A stretch of 64,000 nt of DNA from Gemmatimonadota bacterium (GCA_022826005.1 JAJDVT010000121.1:62001-126000); one strand, 5' to 3'; shown: positions 43,100 to 52,508, counted from the first letter of the stretch. Made by a program: numbers and translations. Notes: generated from the letters alone by a model not told the origin.

Positions 43100-43690
43100 A
43101 TGAAACTCAACTTTACGGATAGAGCCCGCGACATGGTCGTGTCCTTCATGGACATGGACGAGGACGGGCTGCAGGCGCTCAGGGTCGCCGTGGACGGCAG
43201 TCCCTTCGCGCCTCGCTACGAACTCACGCTGGTGGAGGCGGAGACCCGCGCGCCCACCGATGTCGAGGTCGACGCCGGCTCCTTAACCGTGCTGGTGGAC
43301 GAAGAGAGCGTGAAGCGGCTCGACGGCGCCACCGTCGACTACCTCGAGACCATTCAGGAGAGCGGCTTCCAGATTGTTCCGGATCCCGACGCCGTGGCGG
43401 CCGCAATGGACGAGATCGGCCCGACGGGTGAACTCTGGGAGCGCGTGAGTCACGTGCTCGACACCGAGATCAACCCGGCGGTGGCGTCGCATGGGGGCGC
43501 GATCAACCTGGTGGATGTGCAGGGGACGGAGATCTTCATCGAGATGACCGGCGGGTGCCAGGGGTGCGCGATGTCGCGGATGACGCTGCGCCAGGGCGTG
43601 GAGCGCATGGTGTCACAGTCGGTCCCCGAAGTGACCGCGATTCACGATGTGACCGACCACGCGAGCGGAGACAACCCCTACTTCGCATAG
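43100..43690 (+). CDS. nfuA: NfuA-type iron-sulfur cluster carrier
   Basis: ATG 43100 gives a 196-residue protein. The N-terminal half is a degenerate A-type-carrier domain (MKLNFTDRARDMVVSFMD; VDEESVKRLDGATVDYLE). The C-terminal NifU-like domain carries the cluster-binding GGCQGCAMS (CxxC, about 153-156). NfuA delivers 4Fe-4S clusters to client proteins. Its placement right behind sbcC is probably positional only, although Nth in this window is an iron-sulfur protein that would need such carriers. Confidence 0.92.
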   Translation: MKLNFTDRARDMVVSFMDMDEDGLQALRVAVDGSPFAPRYELTLVEAETRAPTDVEVDAGSLTVLVDEESVKRLDGATVDYLETIQESGFQIVPDPDAVAAAMDEIGPTGELWERVSHVLDTEINPAVASHGGAINLVDVQGTEIFIEMTGGCQGCAMSRMTLRQGVERMVSQSVPEVTAIHDVTDHASGDNPYFA

Positions 43691-43691
43691 T

Positions 43692-43790
43692 CCGTGGAAG
43701 ATCCGCGTGTAATACCGAGGCCGGCGAGGAGCTCGCGGGCCGTGGACGATCCCCGCGCAGCTACCGAGGGCGGCGAGGCGCCGGCTTCCG
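43692..43790. repeat. Imperfect 48-bp tandem repeat
   Basis: Two diverged copies begin CCGTGGA at 43692 and 43740 and share TACCGAGG and CGGCGAGG blocks, with a one-base indel. They fill the gap between nfuA and pyrC. Function unknown; slippage duplication is the simplest explanation. Confidence 0.5.
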
Positions 43791-43802
43791 CGGACCGCTA
43801 GA

Positions 43803-45236
43803 GTGCCGCCCCGCACACTGATCCGGGACGCGACGGTCGTCCTGCCGGGAGAGGACGCGCGCGCCAGCGTGCTCCTTGAGGGTGGGCGGATCGCCGCCAT
43901 CGACGCGCCGCCGCACACCCGCGCGGACGAAGTGGTGGACGCGGCCGGGCTGCACCTCCTTCCCGGCGTGATCGACGACCAGGTGCACTTCCGCGACCCC
44001 GGGCTCACGCACAAGGAGGACCTCCGCACCGGCAGCATGGCCTGCGCGGCCGGCGGCGTCACCTCTTTCCTGGAGATGCCCAACACGGTGCCCCAGACCG
44101 TCACGGTCGACGCGCTGGCCGGGAAGCTGGCGCTGGCGGCGCGCCGCTGCGTGGTCAACTACGGCTTCTACATGGGCGCCACGACCGACAACGTCGCCGA
44201 GCTCCAGCGCGCCGCGCACACCCCCGGCGTCGCCACCCCCGGGATCAAGATCTTCATCGGGTCGAGCACGGGGAACATGCTGGTGGACGACCAGGAGCGG
44301 CTCGAGGAGATCTTCGCCGAGACCACCCTCCCCATCACGGCCCACTGCGAGGACGAGTCCACCGTCCGCGCCAACCGGGCGCGGCTCCAGGGCGAGCGCC
44401 CGCTCACCGTCCGCGACCACTCCCGCATCCGGGACCACCACGCCGCCGTCACCGCCACCCTGCGCGCGATCGACCTCGCGGTGCGCCACCGCCACCGCTT
44501 CCACGTCCTGCACGTCTCGACCGCCGAGGAGGTCGGCATCCTCGCCGCCCACCATGACCTCATCACGGCGGAGGCCTGCCCCCACCACCTCTTCCTCGAT
44601 GCCTCCGACTACGGCCGCCTGGGCACCCTCGCGCAGATGAACCCCTCCCTGAAGACGGCGGAAGACCGGGCCGCACTCTGGCGGGGCCTCCGCGACGGCG
44701 CGATCCAGAACATCGCGACCGACCACGCGCCCCACACCCTCGATGAGAAGGCGGCCCCCTACCCCGCCTCCCCCTCGGGCGTGCCGGCCGTCGAGGTCGT
44801 GCTCCCTCTGATGCTCGACCGGGTCAACCGGGGCGCGTGCACCCTCCAGGACCTCGCGCGCTGGATGAGCGACCGCCCCGCGCGCATCTGGGACATCGTC
44901 GGCAAGGGCCGCATCGCCGAGGGCTTTGACGCCGACCTGGTTCTGGTCGACATGTCGTTCGCGCGCGAGGTACGCAACGAGGAGCAGATCACGAAGTGCG
45001 GGTGGAGCCCCTGGCACGGCACCACCTTGCAGGGATGGCCGGTGCGGACGTGGGTGGGGGGACGGACGGTATTCGCGCACGGGGCCGGCACAGCGCACGG
45101 ATCGGGCAGGCATCACGGAACGGGCACACCGCACCCGGCCACCCCGCGAGGGACCTCAACCACGTTCATCGAAACCGAGCCGACCGGCCGCCAAATCACC
45201 TTCGATCACGCCCTTGGTGGCTATTGGGTCACATAA
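43803..45236 (+). CDS. pyrC: Dihydroorotase
   Basis: This enzyme cyclises carbamoyl aspartate to dihydroorotate in pyrimidine synthesis. The 477-residue class I-type amidohydrolase starts at GTG 43803. Metal-site motifs are [41 protein letters not shown] and IATDHAPH. The usual HVH pair reads QVH (IDDQVHFRD), a variant I associate with Bacteroidetes-like dihydroorotases. A Gly/His/Thr-rich insertion (about 430-455) lies near the C-terminus. Related cyclic amidohydrolases are possible, but the motif set favours dihydroorotase. Confidence 0.9.
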   Translation: MPPRTLIRDATVVLPGEDARASVLLEGGRIAAIDAPPHTRADEVVDAAGLHLLPGVIDDQVHFRDPGLTHKEDLRTGSMACAAGGVTSFLEMPNTVPQTVTVDALAGKLALAARRCVVNYGFYMGATTDNVAELQRAAHTPGVATPGIKIFIGSSTGNMLVDDQERLEEIFAETTLPITAHCEDESTVRANRARLQGERPLTVRDHSRIRDHHAAVTATLRAIDLAVRHRHRFHVLHVSTAEEVGILAAHHDLITAEACPHHLFLDASDYGRLGTLAQMNPSLKTAEDRAALWRGLRDGAIQNIATDHAPHTLDEKAAPYPASPSGVPAVEVVLPLMLDRVNRGACTLQDLARWMSDRPARIWDIVGKGRIAEGFDADLVLVDMSFAREVRNEEQITKCGWSPWHGTTLQGWPVRTWVGGRTVFAHGAGTAHGSGRHHGTGTPHPATPRGTSTTFIETEPTGRQITFDHALGGYWVT

Positions 45237-45237
45237 A

Positions 45238-45276
45238 AGTAAAGTAGAGTTTACATTCTGTCATGTCCGGGTTACA
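45238..45276. promoter_or_regulatory. 39-bp double operator, copy D
   Basis: AGTAA (45238), TTACA (45251), TGTCA (45259) and TTACA (45272) occur at spacings 8, 3 and 8. The element starts two bases after the pyrC stop and covers the gpmI start codon at 45263. A regulator bound here would act as a roadblock or cover the start of transcription. Confidence 0.72.
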
Positions 45277-46885
45277 ACTATCGCGTGCGGCGGAGCGAAT
45301 CCCCCGCCCCGTCGTCCTAATCGTCTGCGACGGCTGGGGCGTCGGCGCCTCCGATCCCGCCGAAATCGAGCGGCAGGGCAACGCCGTCGCGATGGCGCAA
45401 ACACCCGTGCTTGACCGCCTTCTCGCCGAGTGCCCCGCCAGCCTGCTCACCACCTCCGGCGCAGCCGTCGGACTGCCCCCCGGTCTGATGGGCAACTCGG
45501 AGGTGGGGCACCTCAACCTCGGTGCGGGGCGGATCGTGCATCAGGATCTCACCCGCATCAACACGGCCATCCGCGACGGGTCGTTTTTCGACCTCCCGGA
45601 GCTCGCCGAACTCGCGGCCACTCTTCGGCGCTCCGGCGGCAGGCTCCACCTGGCGGGCATGTGCTCCGATTCCGGGGTCCACAGCGACATCGGCCACCTC
45701 GAGGCGCTGCTGGACTGGGCGGACCGGGTCCACTTGCCGGCCCGGATCCACATCATCACCGACGGACGCGACGCGTCGCCTACCGCGGGGCTGGAGTGGG
45801 TCCGGTGGCTGGAAGAGCGGGTCGAACGCAGCCGGGACGCCCACATCGCGACGGTGTCCGGCCGGTACTTCGCGATGGACCGGGACAAGCGGTGGGAGCG
45901 GACGGAGCAGGCCTGCCGGGTGATCGCCGAGGCAACCGGGCCGCGGGTCGCGATGGCATCGGAGCATGTCGCCAGGTGCTACGAAGAGGGGACGACGGAC
46001 GAGTTCATCCCGCCGGCCGTTGTGGGAGGATCCGGCGGCTCCGGCGGGGCGCCCACCACAGGTGGCCCTGGCCCGGGAGAACCCGCAGACCCCTCCGGTA
46101 TCCGGCCCAACGACGGCATCCTCTTCTTCAACTACCGCGCCGACCGGGCGCGGCAGCTCACCGCCGCGCTGGCCGATGAGGACTTCCCCCACTTCGGCCG
46201 CCCCCGTGGCGCCTTCCCGACCTTCGTCGCGATGACCCGTTACCGGGACGACTTCTCCCACCCCGTTCTCTTTCCCCCGCGCACGCTGGACAGGGTGTTG
46301 GGGCAGGTGCTGGCGGAGGCCGGCCGCACCCAGCTCCGCATGGCCGAGACCGAGAAGTACGCGCATGTCACCTACTTCTTCAACGGGGGATTCGAGGAGC
46401 CGTTCCCGGGGGAGGAGCGCCACCTGATCCAGTCGCTCGATGTCGCCACCTACGACCTCAGGCCCGAGATGAGCGCGGTTGAGCTCACCGACGCGCTCAT
46501 CGCCCACATCGGCGAGGGCAGCCACGACCTCATCCTGGTCAACTACGCGAACGCCGACATGGTGGGCCACACCGGAAGCATCCCGGCGGCGGTGGCGGCC
46601 GTCGAGACGGTGGACGAATGCATGGGGCGGCTTGCCGGCGCGATCGGCGAGGTGGGCGGCGCGGCGCTGATCACCGCCGACCACGGCAACGCGGAACGGA
46701 TGCTGGACGACGAGGGTAGGCCCCACACGGCGCACACCACCAACCCGGTCCATCTGATTCTGGCGGGGGCGCGGGATGGAGCCACGCTCCGGGACGGCAT
46801 CCTCGCCGATGTCGCGCCAACGGTACTGGCACTGATGGGGGTCACGCAGCCGCCGGAGATGACGGGCCGCAGCCTGCTCCAGTGA
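45263..46885 (+). CDS. gpmI: 2,3-bisphosphoglycerate-independent phosphoglycerate mutase
   Basis: GpmI interconverts 3- and 2-phosphoglycerate in glycolysis using manganese. The 540-residue protein has VVLIVCDGWGVG, the phosphoserine loop MGNSEVGHLNLGAGRIVHQD, FFNGGFEEPFPGEER, VNYANADMVGHTG and the metal motif TADHGNAERM. A Gly-rich insertion (about 256-280) is unusual. ATG 45263 is the only start before the conserved N-terminus, so the 39-bp element overlaps the coding start. Confidence 0.96.
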   Translation: MSGLQLSRAAERIPRPVVLIVCDGWGVGASDPAEIERQGNAVAMAQTPVLDRLLAECPASLLTTSGAAVGLPPGLMGNSEVGHLNLGAGRIVHQDLTRINTAIRDGSFFDLPELAELAATLRRSGGRLHLAGMCSDSGVHSDIGHLEALLDWADRVHLPARIHIITDGRDASPTAGLEWVRWLEERVERSRDAHIATVSGRYFAMDRDKRWERTEQACRVIAEATGPRVAMASEHVARCYEEGTTDEFIPPAVVGGSGGSGGAPTTGGPGPGEPADPSGIRPNDGILFFNYRADRARQLTAALADEDFPHFGRPRGAFPTFVAMTRYRDDFSHPVLFPPRTLDRVLGQVLAEAGRTQLRMAETEKYAHVTYFFNGGFEEPFPGEERHLIQSLDVATYDLRPEMSAVELTDALIAHIGEGSHDLILVNYANADMVGHTGSIPAAVAAVETVDECMGRLAGAIGEVGGAALITADHGNAERMLDDEGRPHTAHTTNPVHLILAGARDGATLRDGILADVAPTVLALMGVTQPPEMTGRSLLQ

Positions 46886-47012
46886 CTGGCCGTGACTTGC
46901 GGACAGGACCGCTGCCGCTTGCAGACGGCGCCAGGCCGGTGATAGTGTGGGCGTTTCGCCCCCGCGCGGCCCGGGGGGCGATGGCCCCACACCCCGAAAC
47001 CACGGCACGCCG

Positions 47013-47576
47013 TTGAGCGAAAACCTCTACAACCGCATCGTCGACCGCATTACCAGCGGTATGGGCCGCGTCATCTCGTGGATGGTGCTGCTTATGGTGG
47101 TCATCGGCGCCTTCAACGCGCTCGCGCGGTGGGGCGGCAAGTGGATCGGCGTCAACCTCAGCTCCAACCTCTACCTGGAGCTGCAGTGGTATCTCTTCTC
47201 GCTGATCTTCCTTCTCGGCGCCGGGTACGCGCTCAAGGAAAACGCCCACGTGCGGGTCGACGTGCTCTACGGGCGTCTGAAGGCCCGCTCGCGCGCGCTC
47301 ATCAACGTGGTCGGCTCCGTGGTCATGCTGATGCCGTTCTGCCTCTTCGTGCTGTGGGTATCCTGGCCGGCGATCCGCAACTCCTGGGTGGTGCGCGAAG
47401 GATCGCCCGATCCCAGCGGGCTGCCGCGCTATCCGATAAAGGCGGTGATCATCGTGGCCTTCGTCCTGCTGCTGGCGCAGGGTGTGGTCCAGCTGATCAA
47501 GGATATCAGGGTGCTGCGGAGCGGTGCCGACGCCGACGCGGACGCCGATAACGCGCACGCGGGGATCAGGCTCTGA
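47013..47576 (+). CDS. TRAP transporter small permease (DctQ type)
   Basis: This small membrane subunit, four helices in about 187 residues, works with DctM. Hallmarks are VLLMVVIGAFNALARWGGK, the Trp-containing ELQWYLFSLIFLLGAGYAL and ENAHVRVDVLYG. TTG 47013 (LSENLYNRIVDRI) is the likely start; the frame is open up to a GTG at 46947. The last base overlaps dctM's ATG. The C-terminus carries an Asp/Ala repeat (ADADADAD). Confidence 0.9.
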   Translation: MSENLYNRIVDRITSGMGRVISWMVLLMVVIGAFNALARWGGKWIGVNLSSNLYLELQWYLFSLIFLLGAGYALKENAHVRVDVLYGRLKARSRALINVVGSVVMLMPFCLFVLWVSWPAIRNSWVVREGSPDPSGLPRYPIKAVIIVAFVLLLAQGVVQLIKDIRVLRSGADADADADNAHAGIRL

Positions 47577-48895
47577 TGGAGAACATCCTCGCTCCGCTGA
47601 TGTTCGTGGTGGTCTTCGCGATCATCTTCAGCGGCTACCCCGTCGCCTTCGCGCTGGGCGGCGCCTCGCTCCTCTTCGCCTTCATCGGCGTCGAGCTGGG
47701 ACTCTTCGACTGGAACCTGCTCTACGCGATGCCGGAGCGGATCTTCGGGGTGATGTCGAACCAGGTCCTGCTGGCGGTGCCGTTCTTCATCTTCATGGGG
47801 CTGGTGCTGGAGAAGGCGAGGCTGGCGGAGGACCTGCTCACAACGATCGGCACGCTCTTCGGGCACATGCGCGGGGGCCTGGCGCTGGGTGTGGTCGTGG
47901 TCGGCGCGATGCTGGCGGCGGCGACGGGGGTGGTGGGCGCGTCGGTAGTCGCGATGGGGAGCATCTCGCTTCCGGTCATGCTGCGCTACAAGTACTCGGC
48001 GCGGCTTTCTTCCGGGGTGATTCTGGCGTCGGGCACGCTGGGGCAGATCATCCCGCCGAGCATCGTGCTGGTGGTGCTCGCCGACCAGCTCGGCATCTCG
48101 GTGGGCGACCTCTTCATCGGCGGGCTCATTCCCGGCCTCACCCTGGCGGCGCTGTACGCGGTCTACGTGATGGGTGTCGCGGCGGTGAAGCCCGAGGCCG
48201 CGCCCGCGCTGCCCCCCGAGATGACCGACATCCCCGCCCGCGAGCTCCTTCAGCGCGTGGTCGTGGTCCTGCTCCCGCCGCTGGCGCTGATCCTGATCGT
48301 GCTCGGGTCGATCTTCGCCGGCGTCGCGACCCCCACCGAAGCCGGCGCGATCGGGTCGGTCGGCGCGATCGGCCTCGCCGCCGCCCGCCGCCGCATGTCG
48401 TGGAAGGTCGTGCGGGATGCCTGCACCGGAACGACGAAGCTCACGACCATGGTGATGTTCCTGCTGATCGGGTCGACCGCCTTCGCGCTCGTCTTCCGCG
48501 GCCTCTACGGGGACATCTGGATCGAGGACCTGCTGACCGGCCTGCCAGGCGGGAAGATCGGCCTCCTCCTCGTCGCCAACCTGACTATCTTCATCCTCGG
48601 CTTCTTCCTCGACTTCTTCGAGATCGCATTCATCATCATCCCGCTGCTCGTGCCCGCGGCTTCGCTCCTCGGGATCGATCTGGTGTGGTTCGGGGTCATG
48701 ATCGGGATGAACCTGCAGACCTCGTTCCTGACGCCGCCCTTCGGCTTCGCCCTGTTCTACCTGCGTGGGGTGGCGCCCCCGGAGGTGAAGACGACAGACC
48801 TCTACCGGGCGGTGATTCCGTTCATTGTCATCCAGCTGATCGGGCTGCTGCTGATCATCCAGTGGCCGGCGCTGGTGACGGGGCTGGTCGACTGA
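47576..48895 (+). CDS. TRAP transporter large permease (DctM type)
   Basis: This 439-residue ion-transporter-superfamily protein has about 12 membrane helices and forms the translocation path of the TRAP system. Landmarks are FSGYPVAFALGGASLLFA, VPFFIFMGLVLEKARLAEDL, ATGVVGASVVAMGSISLPVM, GQIIPPSIVLVVLAD and LTPPFGFALFYLRGVAP. It overlaps the convergent DUF4143 ATPase by about 40 bp. The binding protein takP lies beyond that gene on the opposite strand. Confidence 0.95.
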   Translation: MENILAPLMFVVVFAIIFSGYPVAFALGGASLLFAFIGVELGLFDWNLLYAMPERIFGVMSNQVLLAVPFFIFMGLVLEKARLAEDLLTTIGTLFGHMRGGLALGVVVVGAMLAAATGVVGASVVAMGSISLPVMLRYKYSARLSSGVILASGTLGQIIPPSIVLVVLADQLGISVGDLFIGGLIPGLTLAALYAVYVMGVAAVKPEAAPALPPEMTDIPARELLQRVVVVLLPPLALILIVLGSIFAGVATPTEAGAIGSVGAIGLAAARRRMSWKVVRDACTGTTKLTTMVMFLLIGSTAFALVFRGLYGDIWIEDLLTGLPGGKIGLLLVANLTIFILGFFLDFFEIAFIIIPLLVPAASLLGIDLVWFGVMIGMNLQTSFLTPPFGFALFYLRGVAPPEVKTTDLYRAVIPFIVIQLIGLLLIIQWPALVTGLVD

Positions 48896-50051
48896 CGGTA
48901 TCGCCAAGACCGCGCTCCGGACTCAATCCCACCAGAAAATCCGCCACCGGCAAGCAACGTACGCCTTTCCGCAGAAGCCGGTACTCACCTCGGTAGAGCA
49001 GCACCCGTTGCGCCTCCGGGTACTCGTTGCCGAAGGCGGTCAGCCCGCGGAGGTCGGCCGGACGCACGCGGTCGGCGTTCATGACGTCGAAGGCCCAGAT
49101 GCCCGGCGCACCGTAAAGCACAAAGTCCACCTCCGATCCCCCGCGAGTGCGCCAGTAGTAGAGCCGGGCGTCAGAGTCCGAGTACGCCAGCCAGGCCCGA
49201 AGGTGCTGCGCGACCAGCCCCTCCAGCGCAGGGCCGCCGATCTCGGCGGGGCGGTCGAGAGGACCGGCGGGACGCAGGCTCCTGAACACCCCGCAGTCGA
49301 AGTAGAAGAACCGGGGGTGCGACACCAGACGCCGCTTGGCACGCCGGGTGAAGACGGGCAGGCGGAAGGCGAGCAACAGGTCTTCGAGAAGCTCCAGATA
49401 GCCTGCGACGGTACTGCGGCTCGTCTCACATTCGCGGGCGATCTCGCTCACGTTCAGCGTTGCCGCGTGCGAGAAGGCGGCCGCCTCCAGGAAGCGGGAA
49501 AAGCTGCCCACATCGCGCGCCAGCCCCTCCGCGCGGACCTCCTGTTCGAGGTAAAGCGATGCGTAGGCGTCCAGTGCGGACGCGGGATCGTCCGAGTCCA
49601 CCACGGTCGGGACGGTGCCCAGGCGCAGGGTCGCGTCCAGATCGAAACTGCAGCCCAGCTCGCCCGCCATGAAGGGGTGCATGGTGCGCAGGATGGCCCG
49701 CCCCGCGAGCAGGTTCACCCCGCCGTGCCTGAGCTTGCGCGCGCTGGAACCGGTGAGGATGAACCGGTGACCTCCTCCAGACTGCATCAGGCTGTGGACC
49801 GCGTTGAGGAGTTCGGGAACCCGCTGGATCTCGTCCACGACGATGTCGCTCCCCGGCGGGGCACTGCGTACCCGTTGGGCCAGCCGCTCGGGGCGCGCGG
49901 ACAGCCGCCGGTACTCTCCCGGCCTGAGCAGGTCCACGACCAGCGCGCCGGGGAGCACGGAGCGCAACCAGGTCGTCTTCCCCGTACCACGTGGGCCGAA
50001 GAGGAAGAAGCTTCCGCGGGGAAGCGTGAGGAATCGCGGCAGCGTCGTCAT
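48855..50051 (-). CDS. AAA ATPase with DUF4143 domain
   Basis: This 398-residue protein starts at ATG 50051; the open frame continues upstream to a TTG inside an inverted repeat. It has a P-loop (FGPRGTGKTTWLR, about 19-31), Walker B (IVVDEIQRVPELL) and GSSARKL. A winged-helix-like segment follows (ECETSRSTVAGYLELLEDL), then the C-terminal DUF4143 nuclease-like region (EGLVAQHLRAWLAY, GSEVDFVLYG). These ATPases are scattered through bacteria as solitary, probably mobile genes of unknown role. Its insertion between TRAP genes fits that picture. Confidence 0.9.
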   Translation of the reverse strand: MTTLPRFLTLPRGSFFLFGPRGTGKTTWLRSVLPGALVVDLLRPGEYRRLSARPERLAQRVRSAPPGSDIVVDEIQRVPELLNAVHSLMQSGGGHRFILTGSSARKLRHGGVNLLAGRAILRTMHPFMAGELGCSFDLDATLRLGTVPTVVDSDDPASALDAYASLYLEQEVRAEGLARDVGSFSRFLEAAAFSHAATLNVSEIARECETSRSTVAGYLELLEDLLLAFRLPVFTRRAKRRLVSHPRFFYFDCGVFRSLRPAGPLDRPAEIGGPALEGLVAQHLRAWLAYSDSDARLYYWRTRGGSEVDFVLYGAPGIWAFDVMNADRVRPADLRGLTAFGNEYPEAQRVLLYRGEYRLLRKGVRCLPVADFLVGLSPERGLGDTVSRPAPSPAPATG

Positions 50052-50053
50052 AA

Positions 50054-50090
50054 TGACAGGCAAAATGACTAATGCGCTGTCATTCTGTCA
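50054..50090. promoter_or_regulatory. Inverted repeat in front of the DUF4143 ATPase gene
   Basis: AATGAC (50064-50069) and GTCATT (50079-50084) form a perfect inverted repeat with a 9-bp centre. Flanking TGACAG (50054-50059) and CTGTCA (50085-50090) extend it asymmetrically. It begins 3 bp upstream of the ATPase ATG, where an autoregulatory operator would be expected. Confidence 0.5.
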
Positions 50091-50114
50091 AACGAAGACG
50101 TTCCTCAGCTGGCC

Positions 50115-51311
50115 CTACAGCGTAAACGCGAACCCCGCGTACCTCAGTTCCGCAGTCCCGAACCAGCGATACGAAGCCTCCTTGAAGCTGCGCCAGTGGT
50201 CGTAGACCTGGCGGTACTGGGCGTCGGCCGCGGCGTTCTCCTCCAGGATCTCGCCGATCGTGGTCCGTGCGAGCGACATGATCTCGTCCGAGAAGGGGCG
50301 CAGCTGGGTGCCTCCCGCGAGGAGGCGCTGCAGCGCGGGCGGGTTCTTCGCGTCGTAGGTGTAGAGCATGCGGCGCGCCGAAGCCTGCGCCGCGACCTCG
50401 AAGACCGCCTTGTAGTCGGCGGAAAGGCTGTCCCAGGCAGCCTGGTTGACCTCGAAGGACACCGAAGCCGACGGCTCCCACCAGCCCGGGTAGTAGTAGT
50501 AGTCGGCCGCCTGGTGGAACCCGAGCTTCTCGTCGTCGTAGGGTCCCACCCACTCGGTGGCGTCGATCGCACCTCGTTCCAGCGCCTGGTAGATCTCGCC
50601 CCCGGCGAGGACCTGCACGGTGACCCCCATCCGGTCCATGACGTCGCCGCCGAGCCCCGGGATGCGCATCTTGAGGCCGCGCAGATCCTCCGGCGTGTTG
50701 ACCTCGCGGCGGAACCATCCGCCCATCTGCGCGCCCGTGTTCCCGCCCGGGAAGGTGATGATGTTGAAATCGGCGAAGACGCCGCGGACGACATCGAGTC
50801 CGCCGCCCTCGTTGAGCCACGCGTCCTGCTGGCGCGCGGTCATCCCGAACGGAACCCCGGCGTCGAATGCCAGCGCCTGGTTCTTGCCGGTGTAGTAGTA
50901 GCTGGTGCTCTGCCCCACCTGGACGGTGCCCTGCTGGACCGCGTCCATGACCTGAAGGCCGGGAACCAGCTCGCCCGCCGGGTAGTCGCGGATCTCGAAG
51001 CGGCCACCGGTCAGCGCCGAGGTGATCTCGCCGAGCATCTCGGCGGATCCGTAGATGGTGTCGAGGCTGCGCGGGAAGCTCGAGGCGCAGCGCCACCGGA
51101 TGCGCTGGGCGGTCTGGACTGCGGGGGCGCCCTCCAGGTCCCCGCCGCCCTCGCCGGAGTCGCTGCCGCATGCGGCCAGGAGGCCGGCGCCCGCCGCGCC
51201 CGCTGCCGCGTGGGAGAGGAAGCTGCGGCGGTCGAGGGGGTCGGGGGTGGGGGCGCCCGGCCCGTCAGCGGTCGGGGCCGGAGGGGATTCCTTTGCGCTC
51301 TTCTTGCTCAT
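50115..51311 (-). CDS. TRAP transporter 2-oxo-acid-binding protein (TakP-like)
   Basis: ATG 51311 gives 398 residues with a twin-arginine signal and lipobox (DRRSFLSHAAAGAAGAGLLAAC). The mature part closely follows TakP, the Rhodobacter alpha-keto-acid-binding protein: CASSFPRSLDTIYGSAE, VGQSTSYYYTGKN, FGMTARQQDAWL, FPGGNTGAQMGGWFR, ATEWVGPYDDEKLGF and YYYYPGWWEP. It would bind pyruvate or a similar oxo acid and pass it to DctQM. It is transcribed towards dctM, with the DUF4143 gene between them. Confidence 0.92.
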   Translation of the reverse strand: MSKKSAKESPPAPTADGPGAPTPDPLDRRSFLSHAAAGAAGAGLLAACGSDSGEGGGDLEGAPAVQTAQRIRWRCASSFPRSLDTIYGSAEMLGEITSALTGGRFEIRDYPAGELVPGLQVMDAVQQGTVQVGQSTSYYYTGKNQALAFDAGVPFGMTARQQDAWLNEGGGLDVVRGVFADFNIITFPGGNTGAQMGGWFRREVNTPEDLRGLKMRIPGLGGDVMDRMGVTVQVLAGGEIYQALERGAIDATEWVGPYDDEKLGFHQAADYYYYPGWWEPSASVSFEVNQAAWDSLSADYKAVFEVAAQASARRMLYTYDAKNPPALQRLLAGGTQLRPFSDEIMSLARTTIGEILEENAAADAQYRQVYDHWRSFKEASYRWFGTAELRYAGFAFTL

Positions 51312-51533
51312 TGGGTGGCTTCCAGGGAGTTGTGGGTTCTGCCGCGGCGGCCCGTTGCGGGCCGGAACTGGTGACGGTGTAGAGTAGCACGGGAGGGGAA
51401 GCGGAGCGAGTGAGGGCGCACCGCTGTGCCGCCCGACGATTCGAGCGACGGACTGCGGCGCTGTTTCCTGCACTTCGCGCTGCTGGCCCGGGAGGCGCGG
51501 CATCGGGCGCGCGGGGAGTAGCGAAGGGAAACT

Positions 51534-52508
51534 TCAGAAGCCTGCTACGAACTGCCGCATCCGCCGCTTCATCGCCTCGTCCGGCAGGCGGCCGAAGCCG
51601 GCTGCCACGTTGTCCTCCATGTGCTCCGGGTTCGTCGTCTCGGTCAGCACGCACGTCACGGCGGGGTGCGCGAGGATGTACTTGAGAGAGAACTGCGCCC
51701 AGGTCGCGCAGTCGAATTCGGACGCCCACTCGGGCAGCGTCCGTCCGCTCACGCGCCCGAAGTAGCTCCCGTTCATGAACGGGCGGTTGATCAGGACGGC
51801 CATCCCGAGGTCCTGTGCGAGCGGCAGGAGCCGGTCCTCAGCCTGCGGCTCCATCACCGAGTAGTTGATCTGCACGAAGTCGAGGGGCTCCGACCTCATC
51901 ACCGCCTCGAACCGGTCGTGCTGGCGATTGTTCGACACGGTGACGCCGATATGGCGCGCCTCGCCCGACTCCTTCCACCCCAGCACGTTGGGCCAGTGCG
52001 TGTCCAGGTCGCGGAGGCTCTCGACCTGGAGCAGGTCCAGCGTGCGGCGCCCGACCAGCATCTGGTTCTGGCGCATCTGTTCGACGCCCACCGCCTCCCC
52101 GTTCGTGTTGATCTTCATGGTGACGAAGAGGCGGTCGCGGAACTCCGGCGCGGTGAGGACCTTGCTGAACTCGGCGTCGATCTCCGGCGTGCGCGGGGAC
52201 GTGTCCACGACGCGGCCCCCGTGCTCGAGGAGGACCCGGATCACGGCAGCGAGGGGGTCTGTGCCCTCGGTGGGGATCTCGAGGACGGGCTTTGACGAGC
52301 CGAGGCCGACGATGGGCAGGGTCTCGGCCGTGCCGGGGATGGGGCGGGTGGGGAGGGGGGCCTGCTGCGGCGGGCCAGGCCGTGGCGGCAGCGTGGGGTT
52401 CACAGACGCCGTGCGCGCGAGCATCTCGCCGCCCGGCCCCAGTACTGCTCCAACGCCCGCAATCTGCGCAAGGAAGTCGCGCCGTGTCGGATCGCTCGGG
52501 TTCGCCAT
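51534..52508 (-). CDS. Tat-exported aldo/keto reductase
   Basis: The 324-residue protein starts with a twin-arginine signal (DPTRRDFLAQIAG), so it is likely exported folded. The aldo/keto-reductase TIM barrel follows (PIVGLGSSKPVL; VDTSPR near the catalytic Asp; HIGVTVSNN; VQINYSVMEPQ; FSLKYILAHPAV). The canonical catalytic Tyr-Lys-His region is not obvious. Exported AKR relatives of this kind are common in soil and marine bacteria without assigned substrates. An upstream gap of about 200 bp to the SLC13 gene shows no strong promoter. Confidence 0.85.
   Translation of the reverse strand: MANPSDPTRRDFLAQIAGVGAVLGPGGEMLARTASVNPTLPPRPGPPQQAPLPTRPIPGTAETLPIVGLGSSKPVLEIPTEGTDPLAAVIRVLLEHGGRVVDTSPRTPEIDAEFSKVLTAPEFRDRLFVTMKINTNGEAVGVEQMRQNQMLVGRRTLDLLQVESLRDLDTHWPNVLGWKESGEARHIGVTVSNNRQHDRFEAVMRSEPLDFVQINYSVMEPQAEDRLLPLAQDLGMAVLINRPFMNGSYFGRVSGRTLPEWASEFDCATWAQFSLKYILAHPAVTCVLTETTNPEHMEDNVAAGFGRLPDEAMKRRMRQFVAGF

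Noticed and set aside
51420-51525. A 31-codon plus-strand frame (GTG to TAG) between takP and the aldo/keto reductase gene
   Set aside because: No ribosome-binding site at useful distance, Arg/Ala-rich product and no membrane or domain pattern.
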